Positions 26,764 through 35,676 of a stretch of 64,000 nucleotides of DNA are shown one piece after another. Location of the stretch: contig DVKT01000032.1 in assembly GCA_018715885.1 (NCBI GenBank), forward strand, positions 1 to 64,000. Reading direction: 5' to 3'. The notes under the pieces were generated by a model. It was not told the DNA's origin, made no database searches, and worked only from the letters and a program-made list of their open reading frames with translations. The translations under genes were made by a program, and so were the position numbers. The first letter of the stretch is position 1. Each line of letters starts with the position of its first letter. Source of the DNA: Caccoplasma intestinavium. Its GTDB lineage: Bacteria; Bacteroidota; Bacteroidia; Bacteroidales; UBA11471.

Positions 26764-27627
26764 TCAGAAATGAATATATTCCGATGGATTCAAAGGAATG
26801 CCCTGATGCCAGAGTTGGAATTCTACGTACGGGCGGATTTTTCCTTCGATGAGATTTCCCGATATGGCGATGTTCTCGCCTTCCGAGACTTTTTGTCCGA
26901 CCGATTTTAACAATCGGTCGTTGCATCGGTATATCGATATGTAGTTGTTATTGTGTTGTACTTCGATGACATATCCTTCTTCGGCACTGAAATAGGTGGC
27001 GATGACAGTCCCGTCGAGTACGGTCGCTACGGGCGATTGGCGCGGCGGTGTGATGCGTATGCCGAAGATTTTCCTCTGAGGGTTGAAAGTCTGTGTTATC
27101 CGACCTTTGACCGGAGGGTAAAAAATTAGGTTGTCGGCTACGTTTTGGTTGAAAACGTCGAGTGTATATTTCCCCTCTTCGGCATATTTGCGCAGGAATG
27201 AATTTGTCGCATTGGAGGCCGGTAAAAGGGAATCAATGGAATAAGTGTGCAGAAGTTGTTCATTATTGATGTCGACCGAGTCGAGTGGAATATTCCCCGA
27301 GATGATGTTGGATAAATTGTCGAGATACGCTTTGTTGATGTTTACGATACGGGACAGAGAGTCGACCGATATGGCGTTATCTACGATTTGACGGCGCATT
27401 TCGGGGCTGATATATCCCGGTAGTGTGCGGCGTAGCGGCGTGCGGGTAATGAGGTAAGTCGTCAATCCGCCGATAAGGATTACGGCGATGAGGATCGAAA
27501 GAATCACTGTTAGCCTCGATATGCGTAACATCACGACCTGCTCCAACGTGTGTTCGTTGAAGATCGTAAGTTTATAGGAGAATCGGAGTTTTTTCCACAC
27601 CGATTTTATTTTATTGTTTGTCTGCAT
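26764..27627 (-). CDS. M23/LytM-fold membrane protein with degenerate active site
   Basis: 287 aa. A cytoplasmic tail, one TM helix (about 39-61), a periplasmic helical/linker region and a C-terminal LytM beta-sheet fold (about 168-287). Compared with active M23 enzymes, all metal and catalytic positions are replaced: the HxxxD pair is Ile187/Arg191, the YxHL histidine is Cys235, and the HLH motif reads Y267-V-E269. The surrounding strands (KGRITQTFNP, ATVLDGTVIATYF, VGQKVSEGENIAISG) remain, so the fold is recognisable. By analogy with EnvC/NlpD it is more likely an activator or scaffold than a hydrolase. First gene of the dxr-rseP operon, with its own -7 element. Confidence 0.88.
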   Translation of the reverse strand: MQTNNKIKSVWKKLRFSYKLTIFNEHTLEQVVMLRISRLTVILSILIAVILIGGLTTYLITRTPLRRTLPGYISPEMRRQIVDNAISVDSLSRIVNINKAYLDNLSNIISGNIPLDSVDINNEQLLHTYSIDSLLPASNATNSFLRKYAEEGKYTLDVFNQNVADNLIFYPPVKGRITQTFNPQRKIFGIRITPPRQSPVATVLDGTVIATYFSAEEGYVIEVQHNNNYISIYRCNDRLLKSVGQKVSEGENIAISGNLIEGKIRPYVEFQLWHQGIPLNPSEYIHF

Positions 27628-27687
27628 GCCTTGCGTATTGCGATATTACACTTGTATGCTATATACGGGAAATTTTATCCTAATTTG

Positions 27688-27695
27688 CAAAGTTA
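27688..27695 (-). promoter_or_regulatory. -7 element of the M23-dxr-rseP-rlmI-DPP III operon
   Basis: Minus strand TAACTTTG, an exact TAnnTTTG match, 61 nt upstream of the first start codon. No TTTG at the right distance. Confidence 0.5.
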
Positions 27696-27853
27696 ATAAT
27701 TATTCGCTATACCTTGCGGGTCTCTTTCTATTTTTAGAAAAGTTTTGATTTTTCGTCGATTGTCTTTTTGTTTGATTGCCATTTTTGTAAGGTAGACGAA
27801 CTTAATCTGCCCCGTTTCTGTTATATATATGCTTGTAAATGCAGATGGCTTCC

Positions 27854-27885
27854 TTTGGATTTCCCGGGAGAGGGGCATATCTTTT
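27854..27885 (+). promoter_or_regulatory. Promoter of the OmpA-family gene
   Basis: TTTG (27854-27857), 20-nt spacer, TATCTTTT (27878-27885, one mismatch to TAnnTTTG). It lies about 37 nt upstream of the chosen start codon. Confidence 0.55.
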
Positions 27886-27921
27886 GTTTATCCGGGATCG
27901 ATAATTTTTTTGATAAATTGT

Positions 27922-29112
27922 ATGGAAACAAAAAAACGTTTATGGGGTGCGGCGGCGATTGTTGCCGTTGCCGGATTTTTAGCGGGACAGAACGTGAGTG
28001 CCCAGACGCTGGTCGTCGAAGAGGAGATCGTCGAGGTGCAACCTTTACCCGGTACACAGTATTATAGCAGTAAAGGGGCAAGAAGCAACTGGTTTATATC
28101 GGTCGGAGCCGGAACACAGACCTATGTCAAGTCTCTTCACCGCGGTAAACAGCAGTTTACGTTGGCTCTCGATGTGGCTGCCGGTAAATGGATTTCGCCC
28201 TATCTTGCCTTGCGTCTTGATTTCATGGGAGGAAGCGTCAAAAAAATGTGGCCTCGCGTGGGAGAACCGCAAACGGCTCGTTATGTGGCTCTTTATGGCG
28301 ACTTGATGTGGGATCTTACCAATGCTCTCGGCGGTTATAATCCCATGCGTATTGTCTCGTTCCGTCCTTTTGCCGGTGTGGGTGCCATGTACACTTTCAA
28401 AAATGAAATGGCAGGACGCGATACATATCTTTTCCCCGTATCGGCCGGTATCAATATCAACTTCCGTTTGTGCCACTATGCCGACCTCTTTATTGAGGGA
28501 CGAGCCAATATGATGAGTAATAACTTCTCTGAGCAGTTTTGGGCAAGCCGCCGCATCGAAACCGTTGTTTCGGCTGTTGCAGGTATTACAATAAAGTTGG
28601 GAAAAGAACGATTCTCCTCTTACAATCCCTATGCCGAGCAGGCACTTGTCTCTTCTATGAATGAACGTATCAATGACTTGCGTGAGGAGCTCGAAGATTG
28701 TGAAAACCGACCATTGCCTCCTCCCGAGAAAATAATCATGTATAAAACCGTACCTGCACCGGTCGATACCACACCCGAGTGCACCGGAAAACTCATGTCG
28801 GTAGTTCGCTTTTCGCTCAACAGTGCTCAGATTGCTCCGGTGGAGATGGTAAATATCTACAACGTAGCCCAATATATGAAGACACATAAAAACTGTACGC
28901 TCGTTGTTACAGGTTATGCCGACGAGAAGACCGGTACGCCCGGGTACAATAAACAGTTGAGCCAACGTCGTGCGCAAGCCGTCATGGATACACTCATCAA
29001 GCAATATAATATACCGGCTGGTCGTATCGAAATGATTGCAGGGGGAAGTACCAGCCAGCCCTATCCGCAAGATAACAGTTGGAATCGCATTGTTCTTTTC
29101 TCGACAAAATAA
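27922..29112 (+). CDS. OmpA family outer-membrane protein
   Basis: 396 aa. A signal peptide (KKRLWGAAAIVAVAGFLAG...VSA) leads into an N-terminal beta-barrel domain (about 45-230). A linker with a short coiled coil and a Pro-rich segment (NERINDLREELEDCENRPLPPPEK) follows, then a C-terminal OmpA-like peptidoglycan-binding domain (about 285-396) with the Asp and Arg contacts in TGYADEKTG and LSQRRAQAVMDTL. It ties the outer membrane to the cell wall. The start at 27922 is chosen because it opens the signal peptide; the frame runs 31 codons upstream across the promoter. A bidirectional terminator separates it from leuB. Confidence 0.93.
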   Translation: METKKRLWGAAAIVAVAGFLAGQNVSAQTLVVEEEIVEVQPLPGTQYYSSKGARSNWFISVGAGTQTYVKSLHRGKQQFTLALDVAAGKWISPYLALRLDFMGGSVKKMWPRVGEPQTARYVALYGDLMWDLTNALGGYNPMRIVSFRPFAGVGAMYTFKNEMAGRDTYLFPVSAGININFRLCHYADLFIEGRANMMSNNFSEQFWASRRIETVVSAVAGITIKLGKERFSSYNPYAEQALVSSMNERINDLREELEDCENRPLPPPEKIIMYKTVPAPVDTTPECTGKLMSVVRFSLNSAQIAPVEMVNIYNVAQYMKTHKNCTLVVTGYADEKTGTPGYNKQLSQRRAQAVMDTLIKQYNIPAGRIEMIAGGSTSQPYPQDNSWNRIVLFSTK

Positions 29113-29267
29113 ATGAGTGGAGGCCGATGTGCTCTTGCCTCGGTCGTTGTTCCGGCCTTTATCGTTTCGGGATAGGGGCGGAAGTTAATTGAGAATATTG
29201 ATTGTCATCTCGAATGACGGATAGTGTCGTTTCGGGACAGACGAGAGAAACCTTTTTGACGATAAAA

Positions 29268-29304
29268 GCGAAAGGCCGTGCAGATTATCTGCACGGCCTT
29301 TCGC
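29268..29304. terminator. Bidirectional terminator between ompA-like gene and leuB
   Basis: GCGAAAGGCCGTGCAGAT pairs perfectly with ATCTGCACGGCCTTTCGC around a 1-nt centre. It stands between two convergent transcripts, directly after the leu operon. The rest of 29113-29324 holds no gene. Confidence 0.85.
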
Positions 29305-29324
29305 CGTGTTGTAACGTAGGTAGA

Positions 29325-30398
29325 TTATTTTTCGTTGATGATATAGTCGGTGATCCATTGTCCCACTTCGGAACATTTGTATGCTTTCCCATCTCCGCAA
29401 ATATCTTCGGTAACAACACCGGCTTCGAGCGATGCGGCGACGGCCCGGCGTATGGCAGCGCCTTCTTCCGTGAGTCCGAATGCGTATTCGAACATCAGGG
29501 CGGCCGAAAGTATCGTGGCAACAGGATTGGCTATGTCTTTTCCGGCGGCCTGAGGGTATGAGCCATGTATCGGTTCGAATACCGAGGTATGTATTCCTAT
29601 CGAAGCCGAAGGAAGCATTCCCAAAGAACCGGTGATGACCGAGGCTTCATCGGTGAGAATATCGCCAAACATGTTTTCGGTTACGATGACGTCGAAACGG
29701 CTCGGGAACTGGACGAGCTGCATGGCGGCGTTATCGACAAACATATACTCGGTCGTAACGTCGGTATTTTCTTTGGCGATTTCCTGCGATACTTCGCGCC
29801 ATAAACGAGATGTACAGAGGACATTGGCTTTGTCTACGACCGTTACTTTTTTGCGACGCTGACGGGCGTATTTATAAGCCAGCCGGACGATACGCTCAAC
29901 TTCCTCGCGACTGTACAAGCAAGTATCGTATGCTACTGTACCGTCTTCGCTCCGGCCTTGCGGACGGCCGAAATAAATTCCTCCCGTGAGCTCACGTATA
30001 CACATGAGGTCGGTACCTTCCACAATATCCCTACGTAACGGAGACTTGTGAAGCAACGAAGAAAATGTAGTTACGGGACGTATGTTGGCGTAAAGTCCCA
30101 ATTGCTTGCGCATACCCAGCAGACCCTGCTCGGGACGGACTTTGGCCGAGGGATTGTTGTCGTATTTGGGGTCGCCGATAGCGCCGAACAATACAGCATC
30201 GGATTCCATGCACAACTTATGGGTTTCTTCGGGATAGGGATTTCCGCAACGGTCTATCGCGCAGGCACCTACCCAAGCATGTTGGTGAGACAGTTCATGA
30301 CCGAAGCGTTTACAAACGGCTTCGGTAACTTGCAGGGCTTGTCCTACGATTTCGGGACCGATACCGTCGCCCGGCAATACGGCGATTTTCAGTTTCAT
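29325..30398 (-). CDS. leuB: LeuB, 3-isopropylmalate dehydrogenase
   Basis: 357 aa. Oxidatively decarboxylates 3-isopropylmalate to 2-ketoisocaproate with NAD+, the last pathway-specific step of leucine synthesis. Start MKLKIAVLPGDGIGPE at 30398; an upstream extension of 43 codons overlaps the preceding gene and is not used. Motifs: GAIGDPKYD (about 72-80), substrate arginines in IRPVTTF and LMCIRELTGGIYFGRP, catalytic Tyr in YDTCLYSREE, VDKANVL, and metal Asp in ENMFGDILTDEASV. Last gene of the leu operon, 20 nt after the leuA paralogue. Confidence 0.96.
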   Translation of the reverse strand: MKLKIAVLPGDGIGPEIVGQALQVTEAVCKRFGHELSHQHAWVGACAIDRCGNPYPEETHKLCMESDAVLFGAIGDPKYDNNPSAKVRPEQGLLGMRKQLGLYANIRPVTTFSSLLHKSPLRRDIVEGTDLMCIRELTGGIYFGRPQGRSEDGTVAYDTCLYSREEVERIVRLAYKYARQRRKKVTVVDKANVLCTSRLWREVSQEIAKENTDVTTEYMFVDNAAMQLVQFPSRFDVIVTENMFGDILTDEASVITGSLGMLPSASIGIHTSVFEPIHGSYPQAAGKDIANPVATILSAALMFEYAFGLTEEGAAIRRAVAASLEAGVVTEDICGDGKAYKCSEVGQWITDYIINEK

Positions 30399-30418
30399 AA
30401 CAAGATATTTTAGAGATT

Positions 30419-31936
30419 TTACAATTCTTCGATTTGGTTCAGCATTTTTACGGTGGCTTGTATGGCCGCTTCGGTCTGGTCGGCGTCGAGACCTCGGGTT
30501 TTGAATGTGTGGTTGTGATAGTTCCAAGTGATGACGGTTTGCACGAAAGCATCGGTACGACCCCCGGGAGGAATATCGACCGTGTAATTGGTCAACATCG
30601 GGAATTCGAGGCCCAATTGTTGTTTGTAAATGGTGCGTACCGCTTTTACGAAAGCATCGTACTGACCGTCTCCGGTGGCCGTTTGCTCATATTGTTTGCC
30701 GTGTATCTCTATTTTTACGACGGCAACCGGGTGCAATCCTTGTGCCAAAGCAAGCGAATAGTTGAGCAGACGTATCTTTTGGTCTTTGATGTCGTGTTTC
30801 AATACATCGGAGATGATATAAGGCAGATCCTCTTGCGTTACCTGCTCTTTCTTATCGCCCAAAGCAATAATCCGTTCGGTTACTTTTCGCATCGATTCTT
30901 CGTCGAGTTCGATACCCAAAGTTTCGAGATTTTTACGGATATTGGCTTTTCCCGAAGTTTTTCCCAATGCATATTCGCGAGTGCGACCGAAACGCTCGGG
31001 AAGCAAGTCGTTGTAATAGAGGTTGCTTTTGCTGTCTCCGTCGGCGTGCACGCCGGCGCATTGTGTGAATACATGTTCGCCGATGACCGGCTTGTTGGCA
31101 GGAATACGCACGCCGGAGTAGGACTCGACGACCCGGCTTACTTGATTGATTTTTTTCTCGTCGATTCCGGTCGTGCATTTGAGCTGGTCGTGTATCACGG
31201 CCAATACGCTCGAAAGCGGGGCATTTCCGGCACGTTCACCCAATCCGTTGATTGTACAGTGTATGCCTTGTATGCCGGCTTTTACGGCCGAGTAGACATT
31301 TGCTATGGCTAAGTCATAGTCGTTGTGCCCGTGAAAGTCGAACCGGCAGTTGGGGTAACGCTTTATCATTGTCGAACAGAATTCAAAACATTGGTAAGGG
31401 TTGAGGATTCCCAACGTGTCGGGCAACATGAAATGCTCTATGTATTCATCTTGCAGAGCGTCCATGAGCGTAAATACATATTCGGGAGAATGTATCATGC
31501 CGTTCGACCAGTCTTCGAGGTAAATGTTTACCCGCATATCGTTTTCCCGTGCTAAGGCGATTTCGGCTTTTATGTCGGCGATATGTTCTTCCGGAGTCTT
31601 TTTCAGTTGTTCCCTGCAATGGCGTAACGACCCTTTACACAAGAGATTGATGGTTTTTCCGCCGGCTTCTTTGATCCAGCGAATGGAAATACCTTTGTCG
31701 ATAAACCCGAGAATCTCGATTTTATCGATGAAGTTTTGTTTGCTCGCCCAAGAGCATACTTGGTTTACCGATAGAAATTCTCCTTCGGATACACGCGCCG
31801 ATGCGATTTCTATCCGGTCGACATGCAATTCTGTGAGCAGCAGGCGGGCAATACTCAATTTTTCCTGAGGTGCGAATGAGACACCCGAAGTTTGCTCGCC
31901 GTCGCGCAGGGTGGTATCCAATATCTCTATACGCAT
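30419..31936 (-). CDS. LeuA paralogue: isopropylmalate/citramalate synthase-type enzyme with regulatory domain
   Basis: 505 aa. DRE-TIM metallolyase: DTTLRDGEQTSG (7-18) and metal-binding DFHGHNDYDLAIANV (about 198-212) define the catalytic barrel; a C-terminal LeuA allosteric domain (about 385-500; GDGQYDAFVKAVRTIY and VDIPPGGRTDAFVQT) is present. It differs clearly from leuA in the same operon (first loop QTSGVSF versus QVPGCQL). It may be a second 2-isopropylmalate synthase or a (R)-citramalate synthase feeding isoleucine synthesis via leuCD and leuB. Position in the operon between leuD (4-nt gap) and leuB (20-nt gap) fits either. Substrate is not decidable from sequence alone. Confidence 0.85.
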   Translation of the reverse strand: MRIEILDTTLRDGEQTSGVSFAPQEKLSIARLLLTELHVDRIEIASARVSEGEFLSVNQVCSWASKQNFIDKIEILGFIDKGISIRWIKEAGGKTINLLCKGSLRHCREQLKKTPEEHIADIKAEIALARENDMRVNIYLEDWSNGMIHSPEYVFTLMDALQDEYIEHFMLPDTLGILNPYQCFEFCSTMIKRYPNCRFDFHGHNDYDLAIANVYSAVKAGIQGIHCTINGLGERAGNAPLSSVLAVIHDQLKCTTGIDEKKINQVSRVVESYSGVRIPANKPVIGEHVFTQCAGVHADGDSKSNLYYNDLLPERFGRTREYALGKTSGKANIRKNLETLGIELDEESMRKVTERIIALGDKKEQVTQEDLPYIISDVLKHDIKDQKIRLLNYSLALAQGLHPVAVVKIEIHGKQYEQTATGDGQYDAFVKAVRTIYKQQLGLEFPMLTNYTVDIPPGGRTDAFVQTVITWNYHNHTFKTRGLDADQTEAAIQATVKMLNQIEEL

Positions 31937-31940
31937 GGAA

Positions 31941-32534
31941 TTATTTGTTGTGAGTTTCTTCCCAAGCCTCTGTTTCTGCTTTTTGACTCAACAGGTAGTC
32001 GATATCATCGAGGCCGTTCATAAGGCAGTGTTTTTTGTATGCATTGATTTCGAAGTGTTCGTTACGTCCGGTAGCTTTATTCGTAATGGTTTGCTCGGGC
32101 AGGTTTACTTCCACTTCGGTTTTGGGATCGGACGAAATAGAGTCGAACAGTTCTTTGAGAAAAGATTCGCTTACGACAACAGGGAGTACGAAATTGTTGA
32201 GTTCGTTGTTTTTGTGAATATCGGCAAAAAAACTCGATACGACAACCCGGAATCCGTAATCGGCGATGGCCCAAGCGGCGTGTTCCCGGCTCGATCCGGA
32301 ACCGAAATTTTTACCGGCTACCAGTATTTCACCTCCGTAGGTAGGGTTATTGAGTACGAAATCTTTATTTACGGAACCGTCGGGATTGTAACGCCAGTCC
32401 CGAAAAAGATTTTCACCGAACCCCTCTCGGGTAGTAGCTTTGAGAAAGCGTGCCGGTATGATCTGGTCGGTGTCGACATTTTCGAGGGGAAGGGGTACAC
32501 ATGTGCTTGTTATGATATTGAATTTCTGTTTCAT
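31941..32534 (-). CDS. leuD: LeuD, isopropylmalate isomerase small subunit
   Basis: 197 aa. With LeuC it isomerises 2-isopropylmalate to 3-isopropylmalate. It has the swivel-domain signatures NVDTDQIIPARFLK (19-32) and GKNFGSGSSREHAAWAIADYG in two parts around residues 74-94, which hold the substrate-binding Ser/Arg residues. The start fits well, 19 nt after the leuC stop. If the paralogous synthase makes citramalate, LeuCD would also process that substrate. Confidence 0.97.
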   Translation of the reverse strand: MKQKFNIITSTCVPLPLENVDTDQIIPARFLKATTREGFGENLFRDWRYNPDGSVNKDFVLNNPTYGGEILVAGKNFGSGSSREHAAWAIADYGFRVVVSSFFADIHKNNELNNFVLPVVVSESFLKELFDSISSDPKTEVEVNLPEQTITNKATGRNEHFEINAYKKHCLMNGLDDIDYLLSQKAETEAWEETHNK

Positions 32535-32553
32535 GATCGTTTGCTTTTGTGGG

Positions 32554-33948
32554 TTACATCAAAGTTCTGGGGTCGGTTATCACTCCGGTTATGGCTGCTG
32601 CCGCTGCTACCAGCGGACTGGCCAGCAATGTGCGCGAGCCGGGGCCTTGCCGGCCCTCGAAGTTCCGATTGCTTGTCGATACGGCATATTTACCGGCGGG
32701 AACTTTGTCGTCGTTCATGGCAAGACAAGCCGAACACCCCGGTTGGCGTATCTCAAACCCCGCCTCGTACAATATCTTGTCGAGGCCTTCTTCCCGTATT
32801 TGGGCATCAACCATCCATGAACCGGGAACAAGCCATGCGACAATATGGTCGGCCTTTTTCCGACCCTTCACCAAAGAGGCAAAAGCTCGGAAATCTTCTA
32901 TACGTCCGTTGGTGCAAGCTCCCAAGAATATGTAGTCGACGGGTTTCCCCAAAAGGGGATCTCCCGGTTGGAATCCCATGTATTGCATTGATTTTTCAAA
33001 TGAAGATTTTTCGACTTCGCTCATGCCTTCGGTCGTTGGGATATGGGCGGTAACGGCCGTCCCCATGCCGGGATTGGTACCGTATGTAATCATGGGTTCG
33101 ATGTCGGCGGCGTTGTATCTTAGTTCCTTATCGAATACGGCGTTTTCGTCGCTTTTAAGTGTTTTCCAGTAGGCGACTGCTTTTTCCCACGCTTCGCCTT
33201 GCGGTGCGTATTCACGGCCTTTGATATATGCAAATGTCGTTTCATCGGGTGCAATCATACCACCGCGAGCTCCCATCTCGATACTTAGATTGCAAAGGGT
33301 GAGGCGTCCTTCCATAGAAAGACTCCGCACGGCTTCGCCGGCATATTCTATGAAATATCCGGTAGCACCGCTGGTAGAGATCTTCGACATCAGGTACAGG
33401 GCAAGGTCTTTGGCAGTAACGCCTTTCCCCAGTTTCCCATCGATGATGATACGCATGGTCTTGGGGCGTGATTGCAAGATGCATTGTGTTGCCAGAACCA
33501 TTTCGACTTCGCTTGTCCCGATACCGAATGCGATGGCTCCCATAGCACCATGTGTCGAGGTGTGGGAGTCGCCGCACACGATGGTCATACCGGGTAGTGT
33601 GAGGCCGCGTTCGGGACCGACGACATGAATGATTCCGTTTTTGGAATCGAGCATACCGAAGTGGGTAAGTCCGAATTCTTGGGCATTGCGGGCCAATGTA
33701 TCGACCTGTTTACGGGAAACGGGGTCTTCGATAGGTTTGTCCTGATCATGTGTCGGCGTGTTGTGGTCGGGCATGCAGTATATATGGTCGGGACGGAAAC
33801 ATTTCAATCCCCGGGCACGTAATCCGTCGAACGCTTGCGGGCTGGTTACTTCGTGGCAATAAAGCCGGTCTATGTAAAGTTGGGTAGGGCCGTCTTCGAT
33901 TTTTTGCACGACATGGGCGTCCCATATTTTATCGAAAAGAGTATTCAT
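32554..33948 (-). CDS. leuC: LeuC, isopropylmalate isomerase large subunit
   Basis: 464 aa, aconitase superfamily, binds a [4Fe-4S] cluster. TLFDKIWDAHVV (3-14), substrate loop YIDRLYCHEVTSPQAFDGLR, CGDSHTSTHGAMGAIAFGIGTSE split around residues 129-151 with the first cluster Cys, and the paired cluster cysteines in IFLGACTNGRIEDF and PGCSACLAMN. Start MNTLFDK at 33948; the 45 codons upstream in frame overlap the leuA end and are not used. It lies 31 nt after leuA and 19 nt before leuD. Confidence 0.97.
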   Translation of the reverse strand: MNTLFDKIWDAHVVQKIEDGPTQLYIDRLYCHEVTSPQAFDGLRARGLKCFRPDHIYCMPDHNTPTHDQDKPIEDPVSRKQVDTLARNAQEFGLTHFGMLDSKNGIIHVVGPERGLTLPGMTIVCGDSHTSTHGAMGAIAFGIGTSEVEMVLATQCILQSRPKTMRIIIDGKLGKGVTAKDLALYLMSKISTSGATGYFIEYAGEAVRSLSMEGRLTLCNLSIEMGARGGMIAPDETTFAYIKGREYAPQGEAWEKAVAYWKTLKSDENAVFDKELRYNAADIEPMITYGTNPGMGTAVTAHIPTTEGMSEVEKSSFEKSMQYMGFQPGDPLLGKPVDYIFLGACTNGRIEDFRAFASLVKGRKKADHIVAWLVPGSWMVDAQIREEGLDKILYEAGFEIRQPGCSACLAMNDDKVPAGKYAVSTSNRNFEGRQGPGSRTLLASPLVAAAAAITGVITDPRTLM

Positions 33949-33979
33949 AATATCGTGTTTTGTATGTTGAATGCAGGGG

Positions 33980-35476
33980 TTAATGTATGAATTTGTTGAT
34001 GGCGTCGATAAAGGCTTCGACCGATGCTGCGACGATATCGGTATTGGCGGCGAATCCGTTGTAATGTACACCGTCGTAAGCAACGGCCATATGCACTTTA
34101 CCCACGTCGTCGCTTCCTTTGGTAATGGCTTGGATCAGGAATTCCTGTATCGTCATTTGCCGGTGTATAATCTGCTTTACCGCTTTGATGGCGGCGTCGA
34201 CCGGACCGTTTCCTGTAGATGCGGCTTCGAAGCGTTCTCCGGCGATAAGCAGTCCTACACTGGCTACCGAGCGCACTCCTACACCCGATGTTACTTGCAG
34301 GTAGTCGAGTGTGATGCGGGCGTTCTCCGAACGGGCTTTTCCTACGAGCATCAGCAAGTCGTCGTCGTTGAGGTCTTTTTTGCGATCGGCCAATTTCAGG
34401 AAATCTTCGTATGCTTTATCGAGAGCCTCTTTGTCGAGTTCCACGCCCAAGATATGCAGGCGGTGTTTCAGTGCGGCGCGGCCGCTGCGGGCGGTGAGGA
34501 CGATCGAGTTTTCGTCGATGCCCACGTCGCGCGGGTCTATGATTTCGTAATTCTCCCGGTTTTTCAGTACGCCGTCTTGATGTATACCCGACGAGTGGGC
34601 GAAAGCGTTACGTCCCACAATGGCTTTATTGGGTTGTACGGGCATGCTCATAAGGCTCGAAACCAAACGGCTGGTACTGTATATTTTTTGCGTGTTGATA
34701 TTGGTATCGATGTTCAGGTCTTTGTGGCTCTTGAATATCATGGCTACCTCTTCGAGCGAGGTGTTTCCGGCTCGTTCTCCGATACCGTTTATGGTAACTT
34801 CGGCTTGGCGGGCCCCGTTGAGAATGCCCGATATGGTGTTGGCCGTAGCCATGCCCAGGTCGTTGTGGCAATGGGTGGCGATGATGGCTTTGTCGATGCC
34901 GTTCACGTTTTCTTTGAGAAAACGTATTTTCCGGCCGAATTCTTCGGGCAGACAATATCCGGTCGTGTCGGGAATATTTACGACTGTGGCTCCGGCTTTG
35001 ATGACGGCTTCGATGACACGTGCCAAATATTCATTGTCGGTACGTCCGGCATCTTCGGCATAGAACTCTACGTCCTCAACATACTTCTTTGCATATTTTA
35101 CGGCGGCGACGGCGCGTTCTATGATTTCTTCCCGGGTGGAATTGAACTTGTATTTGATGTGGTAGTCCGATGTTCCGATACCCGTGTGGATACGTTTGTG
35201 CTTGGCATACTGCAAGGCTTCGGCAGCGACTTTTATGTCGTTTTCATTGGCGCGGGTCAGCGCACAGATGGTGGGCCACGTTACGGCTTTGGAGATGGTT
35301 ACGACCGAGTTGAAGTCGCCCGGGCTCGATACGGGAAATCCCGCTTCGATGATATCTACCCCCAATGCTTCGAGAGCCTTGGCCACTTCTATTTTCTCTA
35401 CGGTGTTCAACTGACAACCCGGCACTTGCTCGCCGTCGCGCAGGGTTGTATCGAAGATGTATAATTTTTCAGACAT
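33980..35476 (-). CDS. leuA: LeuA, 2-isopropylmalate synthase
   Basis: 498 aa. Condenses acetyl-CoA with 2-ketoisovalerate, the committing and feedback-inhibited step of leucine synthesis. The catalytic barrel has FDTTLRDGEQVPG (8-20) and IATHCHNDLGMATAN (about 198-212), with LNGARQAEVTINGIGERAGN following; the C-terminal regulatory domain (about 375-495) is intact (STGNGPVDAAIKAVK). First structural gene of the operon. An attenuator-like leader stands directly upstream, so expression is probably tied to charged leucyl- or isoleucyl-tRNA. A long open frame runs opposite to it but is a codon-usage shadow. Confidence 0.97.
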   Translation of the reverse strand: MSEKLYIFDTTLRDGEQVPGCQLNTVEKIEVAKALEALGVDIIEAGFPVSSPGDFNSVVTISKAVTWPTICALTRANENDIKVAAEALQYAKHKRIHTGIGTSDYHIKYKFNSTREEIIERAVAAVKYAKKYVEDVEFYAEDAGRTDNEYLARVIEAVIKAGATVVNIPDTTGYCLPEEFGRKIRFLKENVNGIDKAIIATHCHNDLGMATANTISGILNGARQAEVTINGIGERAGNTSLEEVAMIFKSHKDLNIDTNINTQKIYSTSRLVSSLMSMPVQPNKAIVGRNAFAHSSGIHQDGVLKNRENYEIIDPRDVGIDENSIVLTARSGRAALKHRLHILGVELDKEALDKAYEDFLKLADRKKDLNDDDLLMLVGKARSENARITLDYLQVTSGVGVRSVASVGLLIAGERFEAASTGNGPVDAAIKAVKQIIHRQMTIQEFLIQAITKGSDDVGKVHMAVAYDGVHYNGFAANTDIVAASVEAFIDAINKFIH

Positions 35477-35503
35477 GATGATATATTGGTTTCATTTGTT
35501 TTC

Positions 35504-35543
35504 AAAAAAAAACCTTTCTGCACAGGGACGTGTGAGAAAGGTT
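35504..35543 (-). terminator. Intrinsic terminator of the leu operon leader (attenuator)
   Basis: On the minus strand AACCTTTCT-C-ACA...TGTG-C-AGAAAGGTT forms a 9-bp stem extended by about 4 bp across small bulges, followed by nine T residues. It ends 28 nt before leuA, inside the transcribed leader, so it can stop transcription before the structural genes. Confidence 0.88.
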
Positions 35544-35570
35544 TGTATATCGGTTTGTTTTCTGCATGTT

Positions 35571-35648
35571 TCAGAGCACCGGCTCACCGTCCATCGAAAT
35601 CTTCGGTAGAATAATAATTCGTAGGTTGTTAAGTCGGAAGTTGCGCAT
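35571..35648 (-). CDS. leu operon leader peptide
   Basis: A 25-codon reading frame between the promoter and the leader terminator. It holds 4 Leu, 4 Ile and 1 Val codons; the central run LNNLRIIILPKI (residues 6-17) is the densest, with the three Ile codons adjacent. The stop codon lies 28 nt before the terminator stem. Directly after the dense run, leader bases GGACGGTG (+ strand 35585-35592) can pair with CACACGTCC in the terminator's 5' arm (35526-35534) with one bulged A, giving a candidate antiterminator. This is the layout of ribosome-mediated attenuation. No protein family evidence is possible at this size; the argument is position and codon content. Confidence 0.8.
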   Translation of the reverse strand: MRNFRLNNLRIIILPKISMDGEPVL

Positions 35649-35676
35649 ATTTGCTGTTGGTTTGTTATTTCGGGTG

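Noticed and set aside
29203..29262. GTCATCTCGAATGAC and nearby bases as another copy of the repeat family
   Set aside because: Only a short similarity; it lacks the GAAGAATCTC part.
31911..33053. 380-codon + frame opposite leuD and leuC
   Set aside because: Antisense shadow of two clear enzymes; no signal of its own.
33971..35464. Long open frame (497 codons) on the + strand opposite leuA
   Set aside because: It mirrors leuA almost end to end; its composition is the codon-bias shadow of a real gene, with no domain or promoter.
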